Shown piece by piece: positions 1 through 8,827 of a stretch of 64,000 bases of DNA. The position numbers were made by a program, and so were the translations under genes. Position 1 is the stretch's first letter; the number at the start of each line of letters is the position of its first letter. The stretch is from Candidatus Paraburkholderia kirkii. Its GTDB lineage: Bacteria > Pseudomonadota > Gammaproteobacteria > Burkholderiales > Burkholderiaceae. Below the pieces are notes generated by a model. The model made no database searches. It was given only the letters and a program-made list of their open reading frames with translations, and had not been told where the DNA came from. The DNA lies in the NCBI GenBank assembly GCA_001189345.1, contig LFKV01000008.1:1-64000 (forward strand). The letters run 5' to 3'.

Positions 1-74
1 CGGTCTTTCACGACGTCGATTCGCTCGGCTTGCGCATCGTGCCGTTTCGCGCGCCGTCCGAGCGCGAGGCCGCT
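1..74 (+). pseudogene. Coding fragment cut by an IS2-like end
   Basis: Frame 3 is open across the whole fragment and reads VFHDVDSLGLRIVPFRAPSE, with codon use like the neighbours, so this is probably part of a host gene. It is interrupted at position 75, where an IS2-like terminus begins. I do not recognise the family from 24 residues. Its other half is not visible in this window. Confidence 0.35.
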
Positions 75-450
75 TGGGCCGTCCCCCGCAAAAGCCGGAC
101 ATGCGGTGACGCTTAAATTATTTTGAGGTAGTCTTCTGCCTATGTTTAAGCCTAGTCATAACGTGGAACCTCTAGAAGTTCTGACCCAGCCGGAGCAGCG
201 CCGCCGGCGTTCGGTTGAAGAGAAACTAGCGATAGTTCGCGAGACTTTCGAGCCCGGTGCAACGGTCTCTGGCGTCGCTCGCCGACATCAAGTGAATGCC
301 AACCAAGTCTTCGGCTGGCGCAAGCTCTATCAGGACGAGAGCCTATCGGTGGTCTGCCGGGGTGTCGGCATCGAACCTACGAAGCAAGTGAAGCCGCCGG
401 CTGACGCTAGCCGAAGCAATGAAGCAGATGCTCGACGACACGGCGCTCGC
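75..450 (+). mobile_element. Remnant of an IS2-like (IS3 family) element, orfA end
   Basis: The first ~290 bases nearly match the orfA end of the IS2-type copy at 26424-27777, but in the opposite orientation. The terminus starts TGGGCCGTCCCCCGC, like the right end of the other copy. Homology is close up to about 360, diverges, then shares a short block around 408-430. The rest of the element, including the DDE domain, is missing because an IS630 element starts at the TA at 451-452. What remains cannot transpose by itself. Confidence 0.75.
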
Positions 451-474
451 TACTGCGCTGCGTTATTGAATTAG
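142..474 (+). pseudogene. Truncated IS3-family orfA
   Basis: This encodes the helix-turn-helix half of an IS2-type orfA. Residues [20 protein letters not shown] and [20 protein letters not shown] are the classic IS3 OrfA DNA-binding segment, and differ from the second copy in this window at only two or so positions. After LSVVCR (about base 360) the reading frame leaves the family. The stop at 474 lies inside the IS630 element. No catalytic domain follows, so it is a dead fragment. Confidence 0.7.
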
Positions 475-1566
475 CACCCTGTCTGTGTTCAGATACAGGT
501 CATGGGTCAAAATGAACCTGACAGATATCGAACGTGAGCAACTGTTGTCGGCGGCGCGCAGCCGAACGGTGCGTGCGGCGGACGTGCGACGCGCAAAGTT
601 GATCCTGATGCTCGAGGACGGCGAATCGCGCGACAGTATCATGCGCACACTGGGTTGCGATTCGCGCTTCATCGCACGCTGGTCGGGGCGCTTCCTCAGC
701 GAGCGACTAGCCGGCATGTACGCCCGGCACCGCGGGCGGGCGCCTACGCAGCCACCGGCCAAACTGGAAGCGCGGGTGCTCAAGTGCACCCTCAAGCACA
801 AACCCGCCGACGGTTCGACACACTGGAGTAGCTACAAGCTCGCAGCAGAACTCGGCGACGTATCGGTCTCGGCCGTGCAGCGCATCTGGCGCAAGCACGG
901 CATCAAGCCGCAGCAGTTGGAGCGGCACATGGTCTCCAACGACCCGGACTTCGAGACCAAGGCAGCCGACGTGATCGGGCTGTACCTGAACCCGCCGGCG
1001 CACGCAGCGGTGTTCTGCGTGGACGAGAAGACCGCGATCCAGGCACTCGATCGCAAGGACCGTATGCTGCCGCTGTCGCCCGGGCGCGCCGAGAGTCACG
1101 GCTTCGAGTACAAGCGCAACGGCACGCTCAGCCTGTTCGCGGCGTTCAATACTGCCACCGGCGAGGTGCTGGGCAAGACGGTGGCGCGCCACACCAGCGA
1201 GCAGTTCGTGGCCTTCCTGACCGACGTCGTCGCCAGCCAGCCCAAACGCCGGGAAATCCACGCGATCTGCGACAACGTCAGCAGCCATAAGACGCAGCGG
1301 GTTGCCGACTTCCTTGATGCGCAGCGCAACGTGCACCTGCACTTCACGCCGACCTACTCGTCGTGGCTCAACCAGGTGGAGAACTGGTTCTCGCGCATTC
1401 AGCGTGAAGTGATCGCTCGCGGCATCTTCACTTCGGTGAAGGATTGGGATCGCAAACTGATGCCGATACATCCGCGAACACAACAAGAACCCGAAACCGA
1501 TCAAGTGGAAATATGACGATCCTTCGCGCCGGATTCGACCAGTGCCAATTCAATGACGCAATGGAA
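453..1566 (+). mobile_element. IS630-family insertion sequence with TA target duplication
   Basis: The element is bounded by TA at 451-452 and TA at 1567-1568, the dinucleotide target that IS630 elements duplicate. Imperfect terminal inverted repeats begin 6 nt inside each TA: TGCGTTATTGAATTAGCAC from 459, and the complement of TGCGTCATTGAATTGGCAC ending at 1560. Length is about 1.1 kb with one transposase gene, as usual for the family. It sits between an IS2-like remnant and an integrase remnant, so the scar was built by nested insertions. Confidence 0.8.
512..1556 (+). pseudogene. IS630-family transposase, frameshifted near its C-terminus
   Basis: DDE transposase with an N-terminal helix-turn-helix region (RRAKLILMLEDGESRDSI) and a catalytic domain in which VFCVDEKTA, HAICDNVSSH and SWLNQVENWF supply the D, D and E. 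The start at 512 (MNLTDIER) fits the family. An extra C in the run at 1463-1464 shifts the frame after DRKLM. Removing it restores RYIREHNKNPKPIKWKYDDP and a stop at 1554-1556, about 347 residues, the normal length. All three catalytic residues precede the shift, but the conserved tail is lost, so activity is doubtful. Confidence 0.85.
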
Positions 1567-1568
1567 TA

Positions 1569-2145
1569 GCAACAAAACTAAGTCCTTCGTAGGGATGGCC
1601 TTCGGAATTCTTCGTGGCGGTTTGCGCACCGAGTTGGTGACAGCAGAAAAATCGATGCCTCCAGGGTGATAGCCACACTCAATGGCCCATCGGTAGAGAG
1701 CGACGATTGTCCTCATCCTGCTTCGCTTGGTCGCGCTGCTCAGAGGTAAAAGGGTAAGAGGACTGACCGCGCTTTCGAGAGCGACCGAATACGCGAGAAG
1801 GTCATCGCCGGTGACTTCGTTCCATGAAGGTGGACGAGGCAGAATTGCTTCGCCATTGGCGACTGCCGACTCGTGTGCTTCCTCGAGCGCCTCCAGATGA
1901 GCAACCTACTCAAACAGAGCTTCTACGTACGTTCGTACGGTGTTTTCGCGCTTTAGCAGGCCACCGGGCGTGAACCTGTCAAAAATGAAAAGAAGGACCT
2001 GTTCAATTACGTCCCCGAATCTGTCGACTAAAAACCGGAATCCGGCTGGAAGGGTGAAGGAGTGGCGTCCAATTGCCCATCGCGTCCTATCGAGAACGGT
2101 GTAGGGTGAGTCGCCACTCGTACCATCGACACCATATCGGCCCAT
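1569..2145 (-). pseudogene. Site-specific integrase remnant with a nonsense codon
   Basis: Reading leftward from an ATG at 2145, the frame gives an N-terminal region ending LKRENTVRTYVEALFE, then TAG at 1908-1906, then VAHLEALEEAHESAV and TIVALYRWAIECGYHPGG in the same frame. This resembles the SAM-like core-binding domain of tyrosine recombinases, where RENTVRTY-type and LYRWAIE-type segments are common. The TAG replaces what is most likely Trp (TGG). The gene is then cut by the IS630 element, so the catalytic Arg/His/Tyr domain is absent. Family assignment rests on a short domain and is moderate. Confidence 0.55.
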
Positions 2146-2370
2146 GTTGCGAAAAAGAGACAGTTAGGAAACCGCGGGCATCATCCGAAAACGTGTTCAC
2201 TATGGCCATAGAAATGGGGCCTCGGAGAACACAATAGGCGTTTGTGACCCGTCCGGTAAGCCCGTGAACAAGTCGAGCGCGCGTTTGATAAAACCACGAG
2301 GAAATGGCAGGGGCGCCAAGCAAAGCCAGTCCGAATGGGGGCCTCGCTTTGTTCAAGCCGAATCCACATA
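2146..2370. other. Mobile-DNA flank of unknown origin between integrase remnant and rnhA
   Basis: This stretch joins the integrase remnant to the point at about 2370 where rnhA similarity stops. It contains no recognisable gene. Open frames crossing it are continuations of frameshifted neighbours. It may be the end of an integrative element carrying the integrase, with the boundary inside rnhA, but I could not find a direct or inverted repeat that defines its end. Confidence 0.4.
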
Positions 2371-2434
2371 ATGCCTTTGCAGGCGCCGTCCGTGTAATGT
2401 CGATTATCTTGTTCGATGCGGATTCTTGAGTCAT
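2371..2434 (-). pseudogene. rnhA: 5' stub of RNase HI
   Basis: RNase HI removes the RNA strand of RNA-DNA hybrids. Only the first ~22 codons remain. The ATG overlaps the methyltransferase stop (TGATG, 2436-2432). MTQESASNK is followed, after a small shift, by YTDGACKG, the start of the RNase HI fold carrying the first catalytic Asp. Similarity ends abruptly after ACKG at about 2371, where foreign sequence begins. A base is also missing between GACATT and ACACGG compared with the family (TTTAC expected), so even the stub is out of frame. In this family the gene follows this methyltransferase, so it is a genuine locus that has been destroyed. Confidence 0.7.
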
Positions 2435-3259
2435 CAATGCTCGTTGCGAGTCTCGTTGCGCGTGTGCGGAGCGGCGACCGGCGCGAGCGCGGTTTTTTTT
2501 TTTCAGCTTGCGCGGACCGATGAGACGCATGCCGCGCACGCGCTTCACCGCCGTGATCATGTATGCCGCACCGAAGATGGGCCACCAGCGGTCGCCGGCG
2601 GCTTCCATGAATCGATAGCGCTGCAGCCACTTGTCCGTGACGAGCGGCGGACGATAGCAGCCGAAGCGTCCGCGTTCAAGATCGAAGCCGAGCAGCTTGA
2701 TCCAGTCCTTGATCCGCGTGAACGCGATCATCTCGTGCGCCGACAGCACGAACGGCCGCCCCGCCACCTTGCCGAGCGATTGCCGCGCGCCCCACAGGCT
2801 CAGCGAATTGAAGCCGAGGACGATCAGCTGGCCCTCCGGCACCAGCACGCGCTCGGCTTCGCGCAGAAGGCGGTGCGGGTCGGGCGAGAATTCCAGCGTG
2901 TGCGGCAGCACGAGCAGATCGACGCTCTGCGCTTCGAACGGCAGGTCGAGCAGATTGCACCACACCGTGCTGCGGCCGTCCGGCGCGCTCGCGGCGGGCA
3001 GCGCGCTCACGCCGGGCGTCGTCGCGCGCGGCGGCGCGTAGGGCGCGCTCGATGCGCTTTCCGCGTCGAGCACGAGCGCGCGGCCGATCATGCGGTTCTC
3101 CCGCAGCGCGTCGAGCTGCGGCATGCCGAGCTGAAGCGCGTGATAGCCGAAAATGTCGGACACCACGTGATCGAGCTGCGCCTGCTCCCAGTCGAGCACG
3201 TAGCGTCCGGGCGCCGAGCTCGTCCAGGTGGGCCAGTCTATAATCGCCCGGTCAGACAT
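2434..3259 (-). CDS. Class I SAM-dependent methyltransferase with a T11 homopolymer frameshift
   Basis: Methyltransferase-11-type protein of unknown substrate. Features seen are a degenerate SAM-binding region, the FEAQSVDLLVLPHTLEFSPD motif, LREAERVLVPEGQLIVLGFN and a C-terminal WWPIFGAAYMITAVKRVRG segment typical of the Burkholderia gene next to rnhA and gloB. The frame is broken at the 11-T run 2493-2503 (A11 on the coding strand). With ten A it would end KKKTALAPVAAPH...NEH with a stop at 2436-2434 overlapping the rnhA start, giving about 274 residues. As given, the frame runs on into the scar to 2087. The tract could be a phase-variable run, a fixed mutation or a sequencing error. The catalytic core lies upstream, so function may survive. 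Confidence 0.75.
3239..3244 (+). promoter_or_regulatory. Likely -10 box for gloB
   Basis: A perfect TATAAT lies 34-43 nt upstream of the two possible gloB start codons and inside the first codons of the divergent methyltransferase gene. No good -35 hexamer is visible at 16-18 nt spacing. Confidence 0.45.
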
Positions 3260-3277
3260 GTTCGGGTTGCCGCATAG

Positions 3278-4120
3278 ATGATCGCCATGGATTCGCTCAC
3301 CAAGAATTCGCCTGCTCGGAATGCGCTCGAATACGTGCCGGTTCCGGCGTTCGAGGACAACTGCATCTGGCTCGTGTCGGATTCGCGCGATGCGGTCGTG
3401 GTCGACCCGGGCGACGCCGCGCCGGTCGAAGCCTATCTCGCCAGGCGCGGTTGGCGGCTGACCGCTATTTTACTCACGCACCATCATCAGGACCACGTCG
3501 GCGGCGTGAAAGCGCTGCTCGACAGCCGGATGGCGGAGGGCGGGATTCCCGTCTACGGTCCGGCCGGCGAGCGTATCGAGCATCTGACCGAGCGCCTGTC
3601 GGGCGGCGATACCGTGCGCATCGCGCACCCGGCGATGGAACTCTCCGTGATCGACGTTCCTGGCCATACGGCCGGCCACATCGCGTACTTCCAGGCGGCC
3701 GGCGAGAACGGCACGCCGCACCTCTTCTGCGGCGACACGCTGTTCGCGAGCGGCTGCGGGCGTCTTTTCGAAGGCACGCCGCAGCAGATGCTCGGCTCGC
3801 TCGACGCGCTCGCGGCGCTGCCCGAGAATACGCAGGTTCACTGCGCGCACGAGTACACGCTCTCGAACATCCGTTTCGCGCGCGCATGCGAGCCGGACAA
3901 CGGCGCGCTCATTCGCTGGAACGACGCCGCGCAGGCACTGCGCGACGCCGGCAAGCCGACCTTGCCAACGACCATCGGCCACGAGAAAGCGGTGAATCCG
4001 TTCCTGCGCGCGCACGTGCCAGCCGTCCAGGCGGTGCTTTCGTCGAAGTTCGGCACGCCGGTTTCGGACCGGCTGGAAGCGTTCCGAATGATGCGAGGAT
4101 GGAAGGATAAGTTCCGCTAA
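3278..4120 (+). CDS. gloB: Hydroxyacylglutathione hydrolase (glyoxalase II)
   Basis: Metallo-beta-lactamase-fold enzyme that hydrolyses S-lactoylglutathione to lactate and glutathione, the second step of cytosolic methylglyoxal detoxification. The binuclear metal motif THHHQDHVGG is present at about residues 67-76, followed by DVPGHTAGH, FCGDTLFASGCGR and CAHEYTLSNIRFA, which supply the remaining metal and glutathione-contact residues. The C-terminal NPFLR segment is also typical. Length 280 is slightly above the usual ~260. A start at 3287 (MDSLTKN) is equally possible because neither ATG has a clear ribosome site. It is divergent from the methyltransferase with only 18 nt between start codons. 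Intact. Confidence 0.93.
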   Translation: MIAMDSLTKNSPARNALEYVPVPAFEDNCIWLVSDSRDAVVVDPGDAAPVEAYLARRGWRLTAILLTHHHQDHVGGVKALLDSRMAEGGIPVYGPAGERIEHLTERLSGGDTVRIAHPAMELSVIDVPGHTAGHIAYFQAAGENGTPHLFCGDTLFASGCGRLFEGTPQQMLGSLDALAALPENTQVHCAHEYTLSNIRFARACEPDNGALIRWNDAAQALRDAGKPTLPTTIGHEKAVNPFLRAHVPAVQAVLSSKFGTPVSDRLEAFRMMRGWKDKFR

Positions 4121-4285
4121 CCCAGGCCCTTTTGTGGTCAACTTAATCTGAAACGTTGGAAACGCTGTTAGATGACGGATTTTGCAGGGGTTTTGCGTGC
4201 ATTCTTATTGACGTCTTAAGTGCGGTTCCGTACCATCGGCTGCAAATTTCCAAGCATCATCATCTTTTGGAAGCCGAGACGTTCC

Positions 4286-5941
4286 ATGCGACTAATTCTT
4301 AGCGCGCTGTCCGTCCTGATGCTCGCCGCTTGCGCGAGCCAGGGACCGACAGCGTCCGATCCTCTTTCAGCCTCAACCCCTTCCACCGCCTCGCAGCAAA
4401 AGCAGCAACAAGTCGCCGACACGATTCGCCGCACTGCAGCAGCCAAGGAAACCATCGACGTCGACAAGACGTCCGTCACCTCGCTCGCGGGTTCGGCCGA
4501 TCTCTGGAGCCGCATCCGCGGTGGCTTCCAGATCCCGGATCTGCAAAGCGATCTCGTCGACATGCAGGTCAACTGGTATGCGCAGCGTCCGGATTACGTC
4601 GAGCGCATGACGACGCGTTCGCAGAAATACCTGTATCATATCGTCGAGGAACTGGAGCAGCGCCACATGCCGACGGAGCTGGCGCTCCTGCCGTTCATCG
4701 AGTCGGCGTTCAACCCGCAGGCGCTGTCCGTGGCGAAGGCCGCGGGCATGTGGCAATTCGTGCCGGGCACCGGCCGCGACTACAACCTTAAGCAGAACAT
4801 GTGGCAGGACGAGCGCCGCGACGTGCTCGCCTCCACGAGCGCCGCGCTCGACTATCTCTCGCGCCTGCACGACATGTTCGGCGACTGGCATCTCGCGCTC
4901 GCCGCGTACAACTGGGGCGAGGGCAACGTGCAGCGCGCGGTCGCGCGCAACGAGGTGGCGGGTCTGCCGACCGACTACGAAAGCCTGCGCATGCCCAACG
5001 AGACGCGCAACTACGTGCCGAAGCTGCAGGCGGTGAAGAACATCATCAGTAATCCGCAGATGTATGGGCTCACGCTGCCGGACATTCCGAACCACCCGTA
5101 TTTCGTGACGGTCACGACCGCGCGCGACATCGACGTGACGATGGCCGCCAAGCTCGCCGGCATGAGCGTGGAGGAGTTCCGCTCGCTCAACCCGTCGTTC
5201 TCGAAGCCGGTGATTCTCGGGGCGACCAATCCGCAGATCCTGCTGCCGTTCGACAATGCGGCTTCGTTCCAGCGCAATCTGTCGTCGTACACGGGCGCGC
5301 TCTCGTCCTGGACCACCTATACTGTGACCGAGCGCGCGCACCCGGCCGCGATCGCCGAGAAGATCGGCGTCGACGCGGACACGCTGATGTCCGTCAACCG
5401 CATCCCCGCGGGCATGCGCCTGAAGCCCGGCTCGACGATCGTCGTGCCGCGCACGGACGACGACGAAGACATCAGCGCGGACGTCGCCGAAAACGCGATG
5501 CTCGCCGTCGAGCGCGACGTGCCCGACACGCGCAGGCTGGTGATTCGCGTGCGCCGCAAGCAGGCGATCACAACGCTGGCGGACCGCTACAATGTGTCGG
5601 TGGCGCAGGTGCGCGCCTGGAACCGCACGCGCGGCGACCTGGTCATGCCGGGGCAGGTGGTCGTCCTACATGTGCGTGCCGTACGGTCGTCCGGTGCCGG
5701 CCGAGCCGGGGCCGATGCGCGTGGGACGGTGGCGGCGTCGAGCCGTTCGTCGGGCGGCGTGTCGAAGATCGGCACGCGGGTGCCGGAGACGAAATCGTCG
5801 CGCGGCGGCAAGGTGCCCGCACGTGCGCCGGCGAAAGCGACGAAGGTGTCGGCATCGACGGCGTCGCACGCCGCCAAGCCCGCCGCAGCGGCAAAGACCG
5901 CGAAGCCGGTCGCCAGCGCGAAGAGCGGCAAGAAGAAGTAA
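4286..5941 (+). CDS. mltD: Membrane-bound lytic murein transglycosylase D
   Basis: Outer-membrane lipoprotein that cleaves peptidoglycan glycan strands with 1,6-anhydro product formation. The start at 4286 gives a lipoprotein signal, MRLILSALSVLMLAACAS, with lipobox LAAC. The SLT catalytic domain follows: ALLPFIESAFNPQA with catalytic Glu, GMWQFVPGTGRDY, and LALAAYNWGEGNV. Two LysM-like cell-wall-binding segments lie at YTVTERAHPAAIAEKIGVD and VRRKQAITTLADRYNVSVAQ. The tail (about 100 residues) is low complexity, rich in Lys, Ala and Ser. An upstream ATG at 4220 exists, but the signal peptide argues for 4286. Intact at 551 residues. Confidence 0.9.
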   Translation: MRLILSALSVLMLAACASQGPTASDPLSASTPSTASQQKQQQVADTIRRTAAAKETIDVDKTSVTSLAGSADLWSRIRGGFQIPDLQSDLVDMQVNWYAQRPDYVERMTTRSQKYLYHIVEELEQRHMPTELALLPFIESAFNPQALSVAKAAGMWQFVPGTGRDYNLKQNMWQDERRDVLASTSAALDYLSRLHDMFGDWHLALAAYNWGEGNVQRAVARNEVAGLPTDYESLRMPNETRNYVPKLQAVKNIISNPQMYGLTLPDIPNHPYFVTVTTARDIDVTMAAKLAGMSVEEFRSLNPSFSKPVILGATNPQILLPFDNAASFQRNLSSYTGALSSWTTYTVTERAHPAAIAEKIGVDADTLMSVNRIPAGMRLKPGSTIVVPRTDDDEDISADVAENAMLAVERDVPDTRRLVIRVRRKQAITTLADRYNVSVAQVRAWNRTRGDLVMPGQVVVLHVRAVRSSGAGRAGADARGTVAASSRSSGGVSKIGTRVPETKSSRGGKVPARAPAKATKVSASTASHAAKPAAAAKTAKPVASAKSGKKK

Positions 5942-5971
5942 GGCAAAGGCTTTTGCCGAAGCCCTATCCCA

Positions 5972-6002
5972 CGCTGTCACCAAGGTGACGGCGTTTTCGT
6001 TT
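5972..6002 (+). terminator. Rho-independent terminator after mltD
   Basis: CGCTGTCACC pairs with GGTGACGGCG across an AA loop (one G-T pair), followed by TTTTCGTTT. Placed 31 nt after the mltD stop. Confidence 0.75.
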
Positions 6003-6056
6003 GGCGGCCCCGTTAAACTGGCGTTCCAGAAAAAATCGAAGAATCGCCCGCCTCGC

Positions 6057-7291
6057 ATGCCGTCTTCCGTTCGCCTCCGCGTCTTTTGCCTGTTCGCCGC
6101 CGGTTACTCCGTCTCGTACGTGTTTCGCGGCGTCAATCTCGGCTTCGCGCCGCTCATCACGCACGATCTCGGCCTGTCCGCGGCCGATCTCGGCCTTCTG
6201 ACCTCGCTCTATTTCATCGGTTTTGCCGCGGCGTAGATTCCCGTCGGCGTGCTGCTCGATCACTTCGGCCCGCGGCGCGTCACCGCCGCCATGCTTGTAT
6301 TCGCGGCGGTGGGCATCTGGATCTTCGGCGTCGCGCGCGGACTCGGCGGGCTGATGATCGGCCGGCTTCTGATCGGTGTTGGCGTGTCGGTGTGCCTGAG
6401 CGCGGCCTTCAAGGCGTCGGCGCAGTATTTCCCCCTCGCGCGCCTGCCGCTCGTGAACGGATTCACGATGGCCGTCGGCGGCCTGGGAGGCGTCGTGGTC
6501 GGATCGCCGCTCGCGTCGCTCCTGCACCTCGCGACTTGGCGGCAGGTGTGTATCGGACTGGGCGCGTTCACGCTGGCCTTTGCCGCGGCGATCGTGCTCT
6601 TCGCGCCGCGCAAGGCCGAGACCGACGCGCACCATCGGGCGGACGTCATCACGCAGTTCAAGGGCACCTGGCACATCCTGAAGAGAGCGGCGTGTTCTGG
6701 AAGATCGCGTCGTTTTCCGTCGTCTCGCAGGGCGTCTTTTTTGCGATGCAGCCGCTCTTGATCAGGCCCTATTTGCTCGACGCGATGGACCTCTCGTCCG
6801 CACACGCCGCGGCGCTCGTCTCGGTGCTCGGCTTCGCGATGATGTCCGGTTGCATCCGGCTTCGGCGCGGCGTCTCGGTGTACGCGTTCTGCGGAGTCGG
6901 CATGGGCTTGTTCGTCGTCACGCAGGTTCTGATGGTGCTGCGCGTGTCTTTGCCGCCGTCCGTGCTGCTCGCAGCGTACGGCGTATTCGGCGGCACCGGC
7001 ATTCTGAGCTACGCGGTGGCCGCGGAGTACTTTCCGTCCCACAAGATCGGGCGTGTCCGCACCACGCTGACGCTCGTGATCTTCCTGCTGATCTTCGGTT
7101 TCCAGGTGGGCGTCGGCGCGATGCTTTCGCTGTGGCCGTCCGAAGGCGGGCGCTACCCGGCGACGGCGCATCTGACGGTGTGGATCGCGCTTATCGCGCT
7201 GCAAGTCGCGAGCGCGATCTGGTATTTCTTGCCGAGCCGCGCGCTGCACAAGCGTGATCGCGATCACGAAGCGGAGCGCGTCCCCTCCTGA
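6057..7291 (+). pseudogene. MFS transporter, broken by a stop and a frameshift
   Basis: Twelve-helix major facilitator superfamily permease of unknown substrate. The N-terminus (GYSVSYVFRGVNLGFAPLI) and the motif-A region VGVLLDHFGPRRV are clear. TAG at 6234-6236 interrupts SLYFIGFAAA-IPVGVLL, where Gln (CAG) is expected. A base is missing at about 6681-6687, so the frame moves from HILK to SGVFWKIASFSVV; restoring it gives roughly 411 residues. Near 6850-6880 (AMMSGCIRLRRGVS) the cytoplasmic loop between helices also appears about ten residues short, which may be a third lesion. Located between mltD and carA, as in related genomes. Confidence 0.85.
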
Positions 7292-7642
7292 ACGAAGGCG
7301 CGCAACACGTAGGCGGCTTGCAAGCGGAAGTTTCCCAAATCTGGCGAATGCGCGGGTTTCAAGCTATACTCCGAAAGTCTAAGCATATCAACCCGCACCC
7401 TAGCGCTTACCTCCCATTCACCGTCGTTCGCTGCGCCAGTCAGCGCGCGCCGCACGTCGCCAATCGTCCGTTTCGATACCCCGTTTGCCCTGCGCAAGCG
7501 AGCCGGTCCGAATAGCGATGCGCGCCTCGCGAGCCGCCGCGGTCACTGCGCGAAGGAAACCCGCGTTCTTCGAGCGGCGGGAGGCCAAGCCTGAATTTCG
7601 GACAGACAGGTCGGTAACAGGGTGTCCCCCAAGGAGCCTCCC
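7292..7642 (+). promoter_or_regulatory. carAB upstream region with candidate promoter
   Basis: This 350-nt gap has no convincing gene. TATACT at 7365-7370 is a good -10 box; the -35 position (TGGCGA, 7342-7347) is weak. If used, it gives a leader of roughly 270 nt before carA. AAGGAG at 7631-7636 is the carA ribosome site. I saw no clear attenuator or riboswitch. Confidence 0.4.
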
Positions 7643-8785
7643 GTGTTGCCGTCATTTTCCCCCGCACTTTTCGCACTTGCCGACGGCACGGTCTTTCGTG
7701 GTCAATCGATCGGCGCGCCCGGTTCGACGATCGGCGAGGTGGTGTTCAACACCGCCATCACCGGCTATCAGGAAATCCTGACGGATCCGAGCTACGCCCG
7801 CCAGATCGTCACGCTGACCTATCCGCACATCGGCAATGTCGGCGTCAATGCCGAAGACGTCGAAGCCACCAAAGTCCATGCCGCCGGTCTCATCATCCGC
7901 GACCTGCCGATTCTCGCCTCCAACTTCCGTTCCGAGCAGACGCTCTCCGATTACCTGAAGGCGCAAAACGTCGTCGCGATCGCGGGCATCGATACACGCA
8001 AGCTCACCCGCATCCTGCGCGACAAGGGCGCTCAGAACGGCTGTATCCTCGCCGGCAGCGACGACGAAGCGAAGGCGCTCGGCCTCGCGCGCTCGTTCCC
8101 GGGTCTCGCGGGCATGGACCTCGCGAAGGTCGTGTCGACCGAGAAGACCTATGAGTGGACGCAGACCGAATGGCGTCTCGGCCGCGGCTACGGCAAGCAG
8201 GAAGCGCCGAAGTTCCGCGTCGTCGCGTTCGATTACGGCGTGAAGTACAACATCCTGCGCATGTTCGCCGAGCGCGGCTGCCATGTCACCGTGCTGCCCG
8301 CGCAGGCGACCGCCGCCGACGCGCTCGCGCTCAATCCGGACGGCATCTTCCTGTCGAACGGCCCCGGCGATCCGGAACCGTGCGACTACGCGATCAAGGC
8401 GACGCGCGAGTTCATCGAGCGCGGCATTTCGACCTTCGGCATTTGCCTCGGCCACCAGATCATGGGTCTCGCCGTCGGCGCCAAGACCATGAAGATGAAG
8501 ACCGGCCATCACGGCGCAAACCATCCGGTGAAGGACATGGACGACGGCCGCGTGGTGATCACGTCGCAGAACCACGGCTTCGCGGTGGACGCTTCGACGC
8601 TGCCCGCCAACGCGAAGGTCACGCACGTCTCGCTCTTCGACGGCACGCTGCAAGGCTTCGCGCTCACGGACAAGCCGGCGTTCTGCTTTCAGGGCCACCC
8701 CGAGGCATCGCCCGGCCCGCGCGACATCGCGTATCTGTTCGACCGCTTCATCAAGCTGATGGAGACGGCGAAGGTCGCCGCTTGA
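7643..8785 (+). CDS. carA: Carbamoyl-phosphate synthase small subunit
   Basis: Glutaminase subunit that releases ammonia from glutamine and channels it to CarB for carbamoyl phosphate, used for pyrimidines and arginine. The GTG start at 7643 is chosen because AAGGAG lies 6 nt upstream and gives [15 protein letters not shown], the usual N-terminus. The N-terminal CPSase domain has [20 protein letters not shown]. The class I amidotransferase domain has the nucleophile Cys in [10 protein letters not shown] (about residue 267), ITSQNHGF, and catalytic His/Glu in [12 protein letters not shown]. 380 residues, intact. It is 42 nt upstream of carB in one operon. Confidence 0.95.
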   Translation: MLPSFSPALFALADGTVFRGQSIGAPGSTIGEVVFNTAITGYQEILTDPSYARQIVTLTYPHIGNVGVNAEDVEATKVHAAGLIIRDLPILASNFRSEQTLSDYLKAQNVVAIAGIDTRKLTRILRDKGAQNGCILAGSDDEAKALGLARSFPGLAGMDLAKVVSTEKTYEWTQTEWRLGRGYGKQEAPKFRVVAFDYGVKYNILRMFAERGCHVTVLPAQATAADALALNPDGIFLSNGPGDPEPCDYAIKATREFIERGISTFGICLGHQIMGLAVGAKTMKMKTGHHGANHPVKDMDDGRVVITSQNHGFAVDASTLPANAKVTHVSLFDGTLQGFALTDKPAFCFQGHPEASPGPRDIAYLFDRFIKLMETAKVAA

Positions 8786-8827
8786 AAGCAAAGAACGGAA
8801 CACAGCACATATACATCGAGAGCAGTT

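Noticed and set aside
1-2434. A genomic island with cargo
   Set aside because: Only mobile-element remnants and an unassigned ~225 bp are present; there is no cargo gene.
2087-3259. A 390-residue methyltransferase with a novel C-terminal domain
   Set aside because: The extra C-terminus is rnhA and mobile DNA read in the wrong frame after the T11 run.
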